A stretch of 44,714 bases of DNA. Origin: Glaciecola sp964446865. Its GTDB lineage: Bacteria; Pseudomonadota; Gammaproteobacteria; Enterobacterales; Alteromonadaceae. Position numbers and translations under genes: made by a program. The notes beneath the pieces were generated by a model, which was not told where the DNA came from, searched no databases, and saw nothing but the letters and a program-made list of their open reading frames with translations. Location of the stretch: NCBI GenBank assembly GCA_964446865.1, contig CAYURD010000025.1, positions 1 through 44,714 of the forward strand, given 5' to 3'. Positions within the stretch are counted from its first letter, which is position 1; each line of letters starts with the position of its first letter. This document shows positions 33,635 to 41,631 of the stretch, in pieces.

Positions 33635-33802
33635 TTAATACTCCTTCCTATGGTCGTCGTAGCCTTTTTTAACGTCTTTCATCGCTTGTGCGACTTGTTC
33701 CATTGCTGCAATAGCAGCCGCTACAGCTAATGCAGTATTTAATGTGACTGCACCACCATTAACACTTTCAATTTCTTGAGTATTTAAACTTTGTAATTTC
33801 AT
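33635..33802 (-). CDS. Double-glycine leader peptide (bacteriocin-like precursor B)
   Basis: A 55-residue precursor, first gene of the cassette. The leader MKLQSLNTQEIESVNGG fits the double-glycine consensus (L -12, E -8, I -7, V -4, GG). The predicted mature part is 38 residues: an Ala-rich hydrophobic helix (LNTALAVAAAIAAMEQVAQA) followed by a charged tail ending GYDDHRKEY. There is no cysteine and no GxxxG motif. AAAAGGA at 33810-33816 is about seven bases upstream. With precursor A and the small membrane protein it forms a compact operon resembling a two-peptide class II bacteriocin. No family match is claimed. Confidence 0.8.
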   Translation of the reverse strand: MKLQSLNTQEIESVNGGAVTLNTALAVAAAIAAMEQVAQAMKDVKKGYDDHRKEY

Positions 33803-33823
33803 TGTAAATTCCTTTTTAAATGA

Positions 33824-33842
33824 GTCGATAAATATTGTCGAC
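33824..33842. promoter_or_regulatory. Inverted repeat upstream of the peptide cassette
   Basis: GTCGATAAATATTGTCGAC is a 19-base near-palindrome with perfect five-base outer arms, seven bases upstream of the Shine-Dalgarno of precursor B. It could be an operator or a leader hairpin. The 218-base gap to rnm otherwise holds AT-rich DNA without a promoter I can call. Confidence 0.4.
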
Positions 33843-34020
33843 GGTCAAATCATAGGCGTTTACACATGCAAAAACACCTGTACTTCAGACCAGAATTACA
33901 CTATTTACATGGTTTTGTTATAAACTACGTGAAAAGTGGTGTGCTAAATACCTTCTGTGAACCAGCATTTTGTTTGCAGAGAGCAAATAAAGTGATAACG
34001 CGCCACATGTAAAAATGTGA

Positions 34021-34887
34021 ATGAGGAATGATGTGTTAAAAATTGATCTTCACAGCCACACCACGCATTCTGACGGTAAATTGAGTGTTGAAGCATTACT
34101 TATGCGTGCTGAGCAAATGCAAGTTGATGTGTTGGCGATTACTGACCATGATTGTGTAAACGGTATTGCACCTGCACTAGACATTATTAAAAAGAACAAT
34201 CAAAAGCTCCAATTAATTAGCGGAACGGAAATTTCCACCAAGTGGCATGCCTTCGAAATTCATATATTAGGCTTGGATGTCGATCATACCGACACTAAAT
34301 TTACACAGCGCCTTGCTTCACAGCTTGAAAAGAGACAAATAAGGGCTGAAAAAATCAGTCAAAAGTTATCAAAATTAGGTTTTGATAATGTATTAGACGA
34401 TGCTCAAAAGCTTGTTCATACCGGCTGTATATCTCGCGCTCACATTGCACAAGTGCTTGTTGATAGAGGTGTTTGCGCTAATTTTCAACAGGCTTTTACC
34501 CACTATTTGGGTAAAAATAAGAAAGCCTTTGTGTCGGCTGATTGGATAAGTATCGAACAAGCGGTTACTTGGATCCATGAAGCAAAAGGCAAAGCGGTGA
34601 TTGCCCATCCTTTTCATTATGATATGACAACCAAGTGGCTACGACGCCTTGCTCACGAATTTAAAGGCTATGGCGGTGATGGCATGGAAGTACAACATCC
34701 TAACCTTGCTAAGAAGAAACATGACTTAATGGTAGATGTCGCCATAGATGCGGGTTTAAGTGGGTCAGCGGGTTCAGATTTTCATGCGCCTTCTAAGTGG
34801 ACTGAGTTAGGGCGGCGTTTGCATTTACCTGAAAGCATCCTCCCTATTTGGCGAAGTTTTAATACGCCAATTCTTGAAAAATCTTAA
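34021..34887 (+). CDS. rnm: PHP-domain 5'-3' exoribonuclease RNase AM (YciV/TrpH)
   Basis: A metal-dependent PHP phosphoesterase; the E. coli enzyme trims 5' ends of rRNAs and degrades short RNAs. The 288 residues show DLHSHTTHSDGKLS, AITDHDC, GTEISTKWHAFEIHILGL, AVIAHPFHYDMT and GSDFHAPSKW, so all PHP metal-ligand blocks are present. The frame opens at ATG 34021 without a Shine-Dalgarno; a GTG at 34033 has AGGA five bases upstream and may be the real start. The neighbouring yciO is conserved in E. coli, where rnm also lies next to trpL. Confidence 0.92.
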   Translation: MRNDVLKIDLHSHTTHSDGKLSVEALLMRAEQMQVDVLAITDHDCVNGIAPALDIIKKNNQKLQLISGTEISTKWHAFEIHILGLDVDHTDTKFTQRLASQLEKRQIRAEKISQKLSKLGFDNVLDDAQKLVHTGCISRAHIAQVLVDRGVCANFQQAFTHYLGKNKKAFVSADWISIEQAVTWIHEAKGKAVIAHPFHYDMTTKWLRRLAHEFKGYGGDGMEVQHPNLAKKKHDLMVDVAIDAGLSGSAGSDFHAPSKWTELGRRLHLPESILPIWRSFNTPILEKS

Positions 34888-34905
34888 CTATTAGGTGTAT
34901 TGGCA

Positions 34906-34933
34906 AAAAAATGGCTTGTGTAAGCCATTTTTT
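34906..34933 (+). terminator. Rho-independent terminator after rnm
   Basis: A perfect 12-base stem, AAAAAATGGCTT (34906-34917) with AAGCCATTTTTT (34922-34933), loop GTGT, ends in Ts 18 bases after the rnm stop. The A run on the other arm would let it act on both strands. Confidence 0.9.
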
Positions 34934-35011
34934 AGCTTAACTTACGCTTAGTGTCATCTTTGTATGCGTGTTATACTATTGATTACAAGCATTTTACATG
35001 TGTTTTGGAGC

Positions 35012-35029
35012 TTCTCGTCTTCACGAGAA
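35012..35029 (+). promoter_or_regulatory. Hairpin between Shine-Dalgarno-like GGAG and the yciO start
   Basis: TTCTCGT (35012-35018) and ACGAGAA (35023-35029) form a seven-base stem with loop CTTC. It is followed by TGACG, as in the dispersed REP-like repeats. A TTGGAG at 35005-35010 is 29 bases from the ATG, but only about 11 if the hairpin folds. No other Shine-Dalgarno is seen. Confidence 0.5.
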
Positions 35030-35039
35030 TGACGTATTT

Positions 35040-35660
35040 ATGAGTCAGTTTTTTTATATTCACCCAGATAATCCGCAATCGCGATTAATTAAGCAAACCT
35101 GCGAGCTTATTAATCAAGGCGAGGTTATTGTGTATCCAACGGATTCTGGTTATGCGATTGGATGTCAAATGGAGAATAAAAAAGCGCTTGACCGAATTTG
35201 CCAAATTCGTGATATCCCTAAAGAACACAATTTTACCCTAATGTGTCGCGACATGTCTGAATTGTCTATATATGCTCGTGTCGACAACACTGCCTTTAGG
35301 CAAATTAAGAATAATACGCCAGGTCCGTATACCTTTATTTTAAAAGCCACAAAAGAAGTGCCCAAGCGTCTGCAAAATCCAAAGCGTAAAACGATTGGTA
35401 TCCGCGTGCCCGACAACGCAATTGCTTTGGCAATACTTGAAGAACTGGGCGAACCACTCATGTCGACAACGCTTATTTTGCCTAATGAGCTTGTGGCAGA
35501 GAGCGACCCTGATGAAATTAGAGATAAACTTGAAAAACGTTTAGGGCTCATTATTCATGGCGGATATTTAGGCGAACAAGCCACCACAGTGATCGACATG
35601 TCGGAAGGTGGCGCTACAGTTGTGCGTCATGGCAGTGGCGATACCAGCCCATTTGAATAA
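35040..35660 (+). CDS. yciO: YciO, Sua5/YrdC family RNA-binding protein
   Basis: 206 residues of the YrdC fold, related to threonylcarbamoyl-AMP synthase but belonging to the YciO branch. MSQFFYIHPDNPQSRLIK at the start, VIVYPTDSGYAIGC, HNFTLMCRDMSELS, NNTPGPYTFILKAT and KRKTIGIRVPD are characteristic. The start at 35040 reproduces the E. coli N-terminus; an upstream in-frame codon at 34998 would add repeat-derived residues. The cellular role of YciO is not settled. It starts 106 bases after the rnm terminator and is followed 11 bases later by scpA. Confidence 0.93.
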   Translation: MSQFFYIHPDNPQSRLIKQTCELINQGEVIVYPTDSGYAIGCQMENKKALDRICQIRDIPKEHNFTLMCRDMSELSIYARVDNTAFRQIKNNTPGPYTFILKATKEVPKRLQNPKRKTIGIRVPDNAIALAILEELGEPLMSTTLILPNELVAESDPDEIRDKLEKRLGLIIHGGYLGEQATTVIDMSEGGATVVRHGSGDTSPFE

Positions 35661-35671
35661 GCAATATTCAT

Positions 35672-36478
35672 ATGGAGCTTGAACAACAGCAACCCTTAGC
35701 CCTAGCTTTTGTTAATGGCGAAGCGCTAATAACAAAACCTGAAGACTTGTATATCCCGCCCGATGCTCTAGAGGTAATATTAGAAACCTTTGAAGGCCCG
35801 CTAGATTTATTGTTGTATCTTATTCGAAAGCAAAAGTTTGATATTGTAGAGCTTCCAGTTTTACAGGTAACCCAGCAATATATGCAATACGTTGACGTGA
35901 TGACCGATGTAAAGCTAGAGCTTGCCGGTGAATATCTATTAATGGCTGCGATGCTGGCAGAGATTAAATCACGTTTACTTTTGCCAAAACACGAAGGAGC
36001 CGACGAAGATGAAGATGACCCTCGCGCAGAGCTTATTCGGCGATTAAAAGAATATGAACAAATTAAAAATGCGGCGCAAGCACTTGATTTAGCGCCTCGT
36101 CAAGGTCGTGACTTTCACATCGCAAAAGCTGAAACAAGTGACAATGTGCAACCAATTAAACACTTGCCTCAGGTACAATTACAAGAATTAGTCATGGCTT
36201 TTTACAGCGCGATGCAGCGTGCAAACGCCTTTGATAACCACCAAATTGAACGAGAAGTCCTATCGACCCGAGAGCGCATGAGTCAATTGTTACAAAGGCT
36301 TAATTCACAGACCTATGTTTCCTTAGACAAATTGCTTGATCCTCAAGAAGGAAGAGCAGGCATTGTTGTCACGTTTATTGCCATTTTAGAGCTGGTCAAA
36401 GAATCCTTAATTGTGTTTGAACAGGTTGAACCTTTTGCCAATCTTCATGTTAAACTAGGCGAATATGAGCAAGATTAG
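35672..36478 (+). CDS. scpA: Segregation and condensation protein ScpA
   Basis: The kleisin subunit of the SMC/MukBEF-like condensin complex, bridging the ATPase heads with ScpB. 268 residues. The N-terminal TFEGPLDLLLYLIRKQKFDI is the kleisin signature, followed by the helical YLLMAAMLAEIKSRLLLP and a C-terminal winged helix (VVTFIAILELVKESLIVFEQ). It has a short N-terminal extension before VILETFEGP. The stop overlaps scpB by 14 bases. Confidence 0.95.
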   Translation: MELEQQQPLALAFVNGEALITKPEDLYIPPDALEVILETFEGPLDLLLYLIRKQKFDIVELPVLQVTQQYMQYVDVMTDVKLELAGEYLLMAAMLAEIKSRLLLPKHEGADEDEDDPRAELIRRLKEYEQIKNAAQALDLAPRQGRDFHIAKAETSDNVQPIKHLPQVQLQELVMAFYSAMQRANAFDNHQIEREVLSTRERMSQLLQRLNSQTYVSLDKLLDPQEGRAGIVVTFIAILELVKESLIVFEQVEPFANLHVKLGEYEQD

Positions 36479-37235
36479 CGATAAGCAACTAAAACAACTA
36501 ATTGAAGCCGCTATATTTGTTAGTGACAATGCGCTTAGTACAGAAAAAATGCGAAACACCATTTTGAGCGAACTAGATGTGTCGACGCGCCAATTGAATA
36601 AAGTGCTGAAGGAGCTAGAGTTAGATTATGCGCCTCGTGGTATTAAATTGGTAAAAGTAGCGAGTGGCTATCGGTTTATGTCAGATACAGGTTTAGGGCA
36701 GATTTTAAGTAAGTTATGGCAAGAAACAGTGCCAAAATACTCAAGAGCAATGCTAGAAACGCTCGCCTTAATTGCTTATCGACAACCTATCACGCGTGGT
36801 GAAATTGAAGATATTAGAGGGGTTACCGTTAGTTCAAATATTATCCGTTCGTTAACAGAACGAGAGTGGATTAAAGTAGTTGGACATAAAGAGGTGCCGG
36901 GAAAACCAGCTCTACTGGCTACAACATCAACGTTTTTAGATTACTTTGCACTACATTCTTTGAGCGAATTGCCCTCTGCAGATGATTTCACCGCTAACAT
37001 TGAAGCGGCTATTGAAGCGTCTAATCAACCTGATGTTGCGCTTGATGACGAGCAAAAAAGTGAAGTGCAGTCTGCTGTAGTAAATGACGGGCAAACAGCA
37101 AAGAAAGCGCCCGAGCTGAACACTCAAGAAGACTTGCTAGCGAAAGAGCAAGAAAATGAAACAGAAACAGAAACAGACCAAAGTGAATTGTTGACCCAAG
37201 AGTCAAGCGATCCAAACAAGGCAAACATACACTAA
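36465..37235 (+). CDS. scpB: Segregation and condensation protein ScpB
   Basis: The dimeric winged-helix partner of ScpA. The conserved core (residues about 1-165) contains LIEAAIFVSDNALSTEKM, LETLALIAYRQPITRGEIE and IRGVTVSSNIIRSLTERE. After residue 170 the protein becomes a low-complexity acidic tail rich in Glu, Gln, Ser and Thr (about 80 residues), common in gammaproteobacterial ScpB. It overlaps scpA by 14 bases and rluB by one. Confidence 0.95.
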   Translation: MSKISDKQLKQLIEAAIFVSDNALSTEKMRNTILSELDVSTRQLNKVLKELELDYAPRGIKLVKVASGYRFMSDTGLGQILSKLWQETVPKYSRAMLETLALIAYRQPITRGEIEDIRGVTVSSNIIRSLTEREWIKVVGHKEVPGKPALLATTSTFLDYFALHSLSELPSADDFTANIEAAIEASNQPDVALDDEQKSEVQSAVVNDGQTAKKAPELNTQEDLLAKEQENETETETDQSELLTQESSDPNKANIH

Positions 37236-38218
37236 TGAAATTTGATAAAAAAGGCTCAGACAAACGTTCTGCTAGCAAACAAGCCCCCGTTAAAAAGCAA
37301 GCTGACAAAACTCAAATAGACAAAAAAGAAGATAAATTTCAGTCTGAAAAGCTACAAAAAGTGCTTGCTAACAATGGTGTAGGATCACGACGCGAAATGG
37401 AGCGGTGGATAACTGATGGAAGAATATCAGTCAATGGTTCAACTGCCTCGTTAGGAGACAGAGTGTCGCCGTCTGATCAAATTAGGGTGGATGGCGTGCA
37501 AATTACCAGAAGCCAAGAAAAATCTGCATGTCGCGTGTTGATGTATAACAAGCCAGAGGGCGAGTTATGTGCTCGTGTTGATCCTGAAGGCCGTCCCACT
37601 GTTTTTGAGCGTTTACCAAGGTTAACTGGAGAACGATGGATAACCGTTGGTCGCCTAGATATAAATACCAGTGGCTTATTATTATTTACCAACGATGGCG
37701 AACTCGCCAATCGTCTTATGCACCCTAGTCATGAAGTTGAGCGAGAATATTCGGTACGAGTATTTGGCGAAGTGACGCCCAAAATTCTCAGAACCCTAAG
37801 CACAGGCGTAGAGTTAGACGACGGCGTGGCTAAATTTAATCACATTCATGTTAAACCTGGCGATCAAGAGAGCCTAAACAAATGGTTTAACGTTACTTTA
37901 AGCGAAGGTAAAAATCGTGAAGTCAGACGCTTATGGGAATCACAGGGCTTGCAAGTCAGTCGATTGATCCGCTTCCGTTATGGTAATTTAGAATTGTTTA
38001 AGCGTTTACCACAGGGCGCTTGGATAGAGTTAGATTTAGAAAATGTGAATGCCTTGCGCAAAATAGTGCAGTTGCCTGACGAAACAATCACCAAAATTAA
38101 AATACCAGAATCCCTCGATCATACAAAGCTTAGTCGCATGCGCAGAAGTGTTCGCAAGCACAAACAAAGCAAGGTGTCTGGTCAACGTCAGCGCCGCAAC
38201 CAAACACAAAACCGATAA
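37235..38218 (+). CDS. rluB: 23S rRNA pseudouridine(2605) synthase RluB
   Basis: Isomerises U2605 of 23S rRNA. 327 residues: a Lys/Gln-rich N-terminus, an S4 RNA-binding domain (EKLQKVLANNGVGSRREMER, about 38-95), then the catalytic domain with VGRLDINTSGLLLFTNDGEL (catalytic Asp) and EGKNREVRRLWES. A basic C-terminal tail rich in Arg/Lys/Gln follows. The start overlaps the scpB stop (TAATG). RluE and RluF are paralogues, but the context scpB-rluB is the RluB one. Confidence 0.93.
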   Translation: MKFDKKGSDKRSASKQAPVKKQADKTQIDKKEDKFQSEKLQKVLANNGVGSRREMERWITDGRISVNGSTASLGDRVSPSDQIRVDGVQITRSQEKSACRVLMYNKPEGELCARVDPEGRPTVFERLPRLTGERWITVGRLDINTSGLLLFTNDGELANRLMHPSHEVEREYSVRVFGEVTPKILRTLSTGVELDDGVAKFNHIHVKPGDQESLNKWFNVTLSEGKNREVRRLWESQGLQVSRLIRFRYGNLELFKRLPQGAWIELDLENVNALRKIVQLPDETITKIKIPESLDHTKLSRMRRSVRKHKQSKVSGQRQRRNQTQNR

Positions 38219-38220
38219 GC

Positions 38221-38247
38221 ATGAACGCAGTGTTAGCATGAACGCAG
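38221..38247 (+). repeat. 10-bp direct repeat around the truA start
   Basis: ATGAACGCAG occurs at 38221 and again at 38238, where the second copy is the truA start. The first is out of frame and followed by GTTAGC. A 17-base slippage duplication would explain it. Confidence 0.6.
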
Positions 38248-39062
38248 AATTAAAAGACACCGATATTATTGCACCTGGCCGTGTTGCCTTAGGTGTTGAA
38301 TATATGGGCGCGCAATATAGCGGTTGGCAGCGTCAAGCAAGTGTAGATTCGATTCAAGCGAGAGTGGAAGACTCACTTGAGAAAATTCTGCGCGCGCCTG
38401 TCAAAATTACTTGTGCGGGTCGCACTGACGCCGGCGTGCACGCAACAGCACAAGTCGTACATTTTGATGCCACTGTGCCACGTCCTTTAAAAGCGTATAC
38501 GAGGGGCATGAATACCTTATTGCCAAAAGACATCGCTATTACATGGGCGCGCCCGGTGAGCGATGATTTTCATGCTCGTTATAGCGCTACCGCGCGTCGC
38601 TATCGTTACATTATGTATAACAATCCACTTCGCTCGGGACTACTTAATGCAGGTTTGACACATGTGTATCAAGCACTTGACGTAAAGGCAATGCACAAAG
38701 GGGCGCAATGTTTAGTGGGGGAACATGATTTTAGCGCTTTTAGAGCGGCCCATTGTCAAAGCAACACGCCTAATCGAAACTTGCATTTTATCAATGTATA
38801 TCAGCAGCAAAAATATGTGATTGTAGATGTTAAAGCTAACGCGTTTTTGCATCATATGGTCAGAAATATTGTTGGTTCTTTAATTGATGTTGGCAGCCAT
38901 GAAAAAAGCAGCTCTTATATACAAGAATTGTTAGCATTAAAAGATCGCACAAAAGCATCAGCCACGGCCAAGCCAAACGGCTTGTATTTAGTGGATGTAG
39001 AATATGCTGACACGTTTAATTTGGGTAAAACAGATATTGGGCCGTTGTTTTTGCAAAACTAA
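38238..39062 (+). CDS. truA: tRNA pseudouridine(38-40) synthase TruA
   Basis: Modifies U38-U40 in the anticodon stem-loop. 274 residues from the chosen start. VALGVEYMGAQYSGWQRQ, CAGRTDAGVHATAQVVHFD (catalytic Asp), FHARYSATARRYRY and ANAFLHHMVRNIVGSLIDVG are diagnostic. The frame extends upstream into rluB to 38148, but the ATG at 38238 fits the family length. It starts 19 bases after rluB. Confidence 0.94.
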   Translation: MNAELKDTDIIAPGRVALGVEYMGAQYSGWQRQASVDSIQARVEDSLEKILRAPVKITCAGRTDAGVHATAQVVHFDATVPRPLKAYTRGMNTLLPKDIAITWARPVSDDFHARYSATARRYRYIMYNNPLRSGLLNAGLTHVYQALDVKAMHKGAQCLVGEHDFSAFRAAHCQSNTPNRNLHFINVYQQQKYVIVDVKANAFLHHMVRNIVGSLIDVGSHEKSSSYIQELLALKDRTKASATAKPNGLYLVDVEYADTFNLGKTDIGPLFLQN

Positions 39063-39092
39063 CTGACATGCAAATGGCGACAATATTTTATT

Positions 39093-39142
39093 AACGCTTA
39101 AAAAATGGCCTAAAGTCTGACACTTAAGACCAGTTAAGCGTT
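39093..39142. repeat. Long inverted repeat between truA and accD
   Basis: AACGCTTAA (39093-39101) and TTAAGCGTT (39134-39142) are perfect nine-base arms. The loop contains a second small stem (GTCT/AGAC). It lies in the 161-base gap and may end truA transcripts or regulate accD. No T tract is adjacent. Confidence 0.5.
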
Positions 39143-39223
39143 TAGCTTAATGGTAATATGTGATTTAATTCACTATTATCATCGAATACATAAGAATAAT
39201 AATCAAAACAACAGGAATTATTC

Positions 39224-40114
39224 ATGAGCTGGATTGAAAAAATACTGCCAAGAACCCAAACGGGAACTAAAAGCAATGTTCCGGAAGGCATTTGGACAAA
39301 ATGCACTTCGTGCAACGCAGTATTATATAAAACAGAATTAGAAAAGCTGTTAGAAGTCTGTCCTAAGTGTGACCATCATATGCGCATTACAGCCAGAGCG
39401 CGTATAAATTCATTTTTAGATCAACAAGATAAAGTAGAACTTGCGAGTGATTTTGAGCCACAAGATATTCTCAAGTTTAAAGACTCAAAACGATACAAAG
39501 ACCGCATTAGCGCAGCGCAAAAATCAACCAAAGAAAAAGACGCACTTATTGTCATGAAAGGGACACTCAATGGCATGCCGATTGTTGTCGCAAGTTTTGA
39601 ATTTGCCTTTATGGGCGGGTCAATGGCGTCGGTCGTTGGTGCGAAATTTGTGGCAGGTGTTAATGCAGCAATCGAAAATAATTGTCCGTTTGTGTGTTTT
39701 TCGACAAGTGGTGGCGCACGCATGCAAGAAGCTTTGCTGTCACTGATGCAAATGGCCAAAACCAGCGCTGCATTAGCTAAGCTTAGCAAAAAAGGCCTAC
39801 CCTACATATCGGTGTTAACCGATCCTACAATGGGTGGTGTCTCTGCAAGTTTAGCCATGCTCGGTGACGTAAATGTGGGCGAGCCAAAAGCACTCATTGG
39901 TTTTGCTGGCCCGCGCGTTATTGAACAAACGGTCAGAGAAAAGCTCCCAGCGGGCTTTCAGCGCAGCGAGTTTTTACTCGAAAAGGGCGCCATTGATATG
40001 ATTGTTGATAGACGTCAAATGCGCGATAAGCTTTATAGCATCCTAGCTAAACTAAACCATTCACAAATGAGTTCAGTCAGTGAGCCTGTGATAGAGCTTC
40101 CGCCTGCCGAATAG
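39224..40114 (+). CDS. accD: Acetyl-CoA carboxylase carboxyltransferase subunit beta AccD
   Basis: Catalyses malonyl-CoA formation with AccA, the first step of fatty-acid synthesis. The 296 residues start with a zinc ribbon (CTSC at 27-30 and CPKC at 46-49), then the crotonase-type core with FAFMGGSMASVVGAKFV, STSGGARMQEALLSLMQMAK and the oxyanion segment VSASLAMLGDV. AGGA lies about eight bases before the ATG. Length and motifs are standard. The gene is followed by folC after four bases. Confidence 0.96.
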   Translation: MSWIEKILPRTQTGTKSNVPEGIWTKCTSCNAVLYKTELEKLLEVCPKCDHHMRITARARINSFLDQQDKVELASDFEPQDILKFKDSKRYKDRISAAQKSTKEKDALIVMKGTLNGMPIVVASFEFAFMGGSMASVVGAKFVAGVNAAIENNCPFVCFSTSGGARMQEALLSLMQMAKTSAALAKLSKKGLPYISVLTDPTMGGVSASLAMLGDVNVGEPKALIGFAGPRVIEQTVREKLPAGFQRSEFLLEKGAIDMIVDRRQMRDKLYSILAKLNHSQMSSVSEPVIELPPAE

Positions 40115-40118
40115 ACTT

Positions 40119-41594
40119 ATGCGAACACTACCTGAGTGGCTCGAATACATAGAGCATGCTCACACACAAGAAATAGATATGGGCCTGTCGAGAACTCGAC
40201 AGGTCTTTTCTCGTTTATGCGCACTCACAAATTCGAATTTGTCAAACGCATGTGTTGTTACAGTGGCGGGCACCAACGGTAAAGGCACAACTTGTCGTTT
40301 TATTGAGCAAGCATGTTTAACTGCGGGCAAAACAGTATCAGTCTATGCGTCTCCGCATATAGAGGTGTTTAACGAGCGCATACGAGTAAACGGTGCTAAT
40401 GTGCCTGATAGTGAAATATGCGATGCTTTTGCTTTAGTTTATCAAGCGACAAAATCGCCAGAATTGGATGTGTCGGCCGATGTTGACACAAACCAATATC
40501 AAGACGCTGACATTAGCTTAAGCTATTTTGAATACGCAACCTTATGTGCATTTGTTATTTTTGCGAAGGCGAATGTCGATGTCTGTGTTTTAGAAGTGGG
40601 CTTGGGTGGGCGCTTAGATGCGACTAACATTATCGATGCAAATATTGGTGTCATTACCAGTATTGGATTAGATCACCAAGCGTATTTAGGTGACACAAAA
40701 GAGCTTATCGCTAAAGAGAAAGCGGGCATTGTTAAACAAGGTCAAACTCTAGTTGTTGGCTACAAAGAACGCCAAAGGTCTGTTGATAATATTATTGCCC
40801 AATACAAGCTTAATACGCTGTTAGCGGGGCGTGATTTTGATATTGAGCCAAGTCGCGACTTGGAAGGTAATCAGCAACAAAGAGGTGATAGCCAAGGTTG
40901 GGTAAAGTTACAAAATACACATCATCGAGTAAATTTAAAAAATGCACTTATACCTCCACAAAATGTGATGACAGGGATAGCGGTACTTTTGTCAATTTCT
41001 CGCTATTTTGATAATAAAAATTCGACAGTACTTGACCCCTTTTTAGTTAGCTTCTCTCAGCTTCAGCAATTAATTAATCAAGTAAGCATGCCGGGTCGAT
41101 TTGAGATTATAGAGACATCTGTTTTACAAACTACGCAAACCCTTATTTTAGATGTGGCACATAACGAAGACTCTGCTAAATATCTGGTTCATAAACTAAA
41201 TACCTTTATTACTGACAAGCAGCTACTTGCACCAGATCTCGCTTGCCACATTATTATTGGCATGCTTAAAGATAAGAATGTAGAGGCGACAATAGACTGT
41301 CTTGCAGACAAAATTCAAATAGATAAGTGCGATTGGTATGCGGTCGATTTACCAAGCCAAAGAGGCGAAAAAGCCAGGCGCTTATCTGATGCGATTAAAA
41401 AGAATGGTGGGTCAGTATCTTGCTATACTTATGATCATGAAGCTATTGATGATACTAATAATGAAACTGTTAATTGTGCTGTTAAGGCCGCATTTAGCGC
41501 AGCTATAGACAGCGCACATGCAAATGATATTATTTTAGTTGTCGGTTCGTTTATATTGGCGAGTGAATTGATGCGCGAGATAAAACAACCATGA
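40119..41594 (+). CDS. folC: Bifunctional dihydrofolate/folylpolyglutamate synthase FolC
   Basis: Adds glutamate to dihydropteroate and to folates. 491 residues, somewhat longer than the usual 420-440. The ATP loop VAGTNGKGTTCRFIEQ, SPHIEVFNERIRVNG, CVLEVGLGGRLDATN and GLDHQAYLGDTKELIAKEKAGI are all present, with DVAHNEDSAKYL and the C-terminal GSFILASELM. The extra length comes from loop insertions such as the region around residues 110-130 and 225-245. It lies between accD and dedD as in E. coli. Confidence 0.95.
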   Translation: MRTLPEWLEYIEHAHTQEIDMGLSRTRQVFSRLCALTNSNLSNACVVTVAGTNGKGTTCRFIEQACLTAGKTVSVYASPHIEVFNERIRVNGANVPDSEICDAFALVYQATKSPELDVSADVDTNQYQDADISLSYFEYATLCAFVIFAKANVDVCVLEVGLGGRLDATNIIDANIGVITSIGLDHQAYLGDTKELIAKEKAGIVKQGQTLVVGYKERQRSVDNIIAQYKLNTLLAGRDFDIEPSRDLEGNQQQRGDSQGWVKLQNTHHRVNLKNALIPPQNVMTGIAVLLSISRYFDNKNSTVLDPFLVSFSQLQQLINQVSMPGRFEIIETSVLQTTQTLILDVAHNEDSAKYLVHKLNTFITDKQLLAPDLACHIIIGMLKDKNVEATIDCLADKIQIDKCDWYAVDLPSQRGEKARRLSDAIKKNGGSVSCYTYDHEAIDDTNNETVNCAVKAAFSAAIDSAHANDIILVVGSFILASELMREIKQP

Positions 41595-41631
41595 GAAAAA
41601 GTGTGTCGCTACAAAAGGGTAAAGTATAATC

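Noticed and set aside
33470..33730. Plus-strand open frame of 86 codons opposite the peptide cassette
   Set aside because: It has no ribosome site and lies antisense to both double-glycine peptide genes, which have strong ribosome sites and recognisable leaders.
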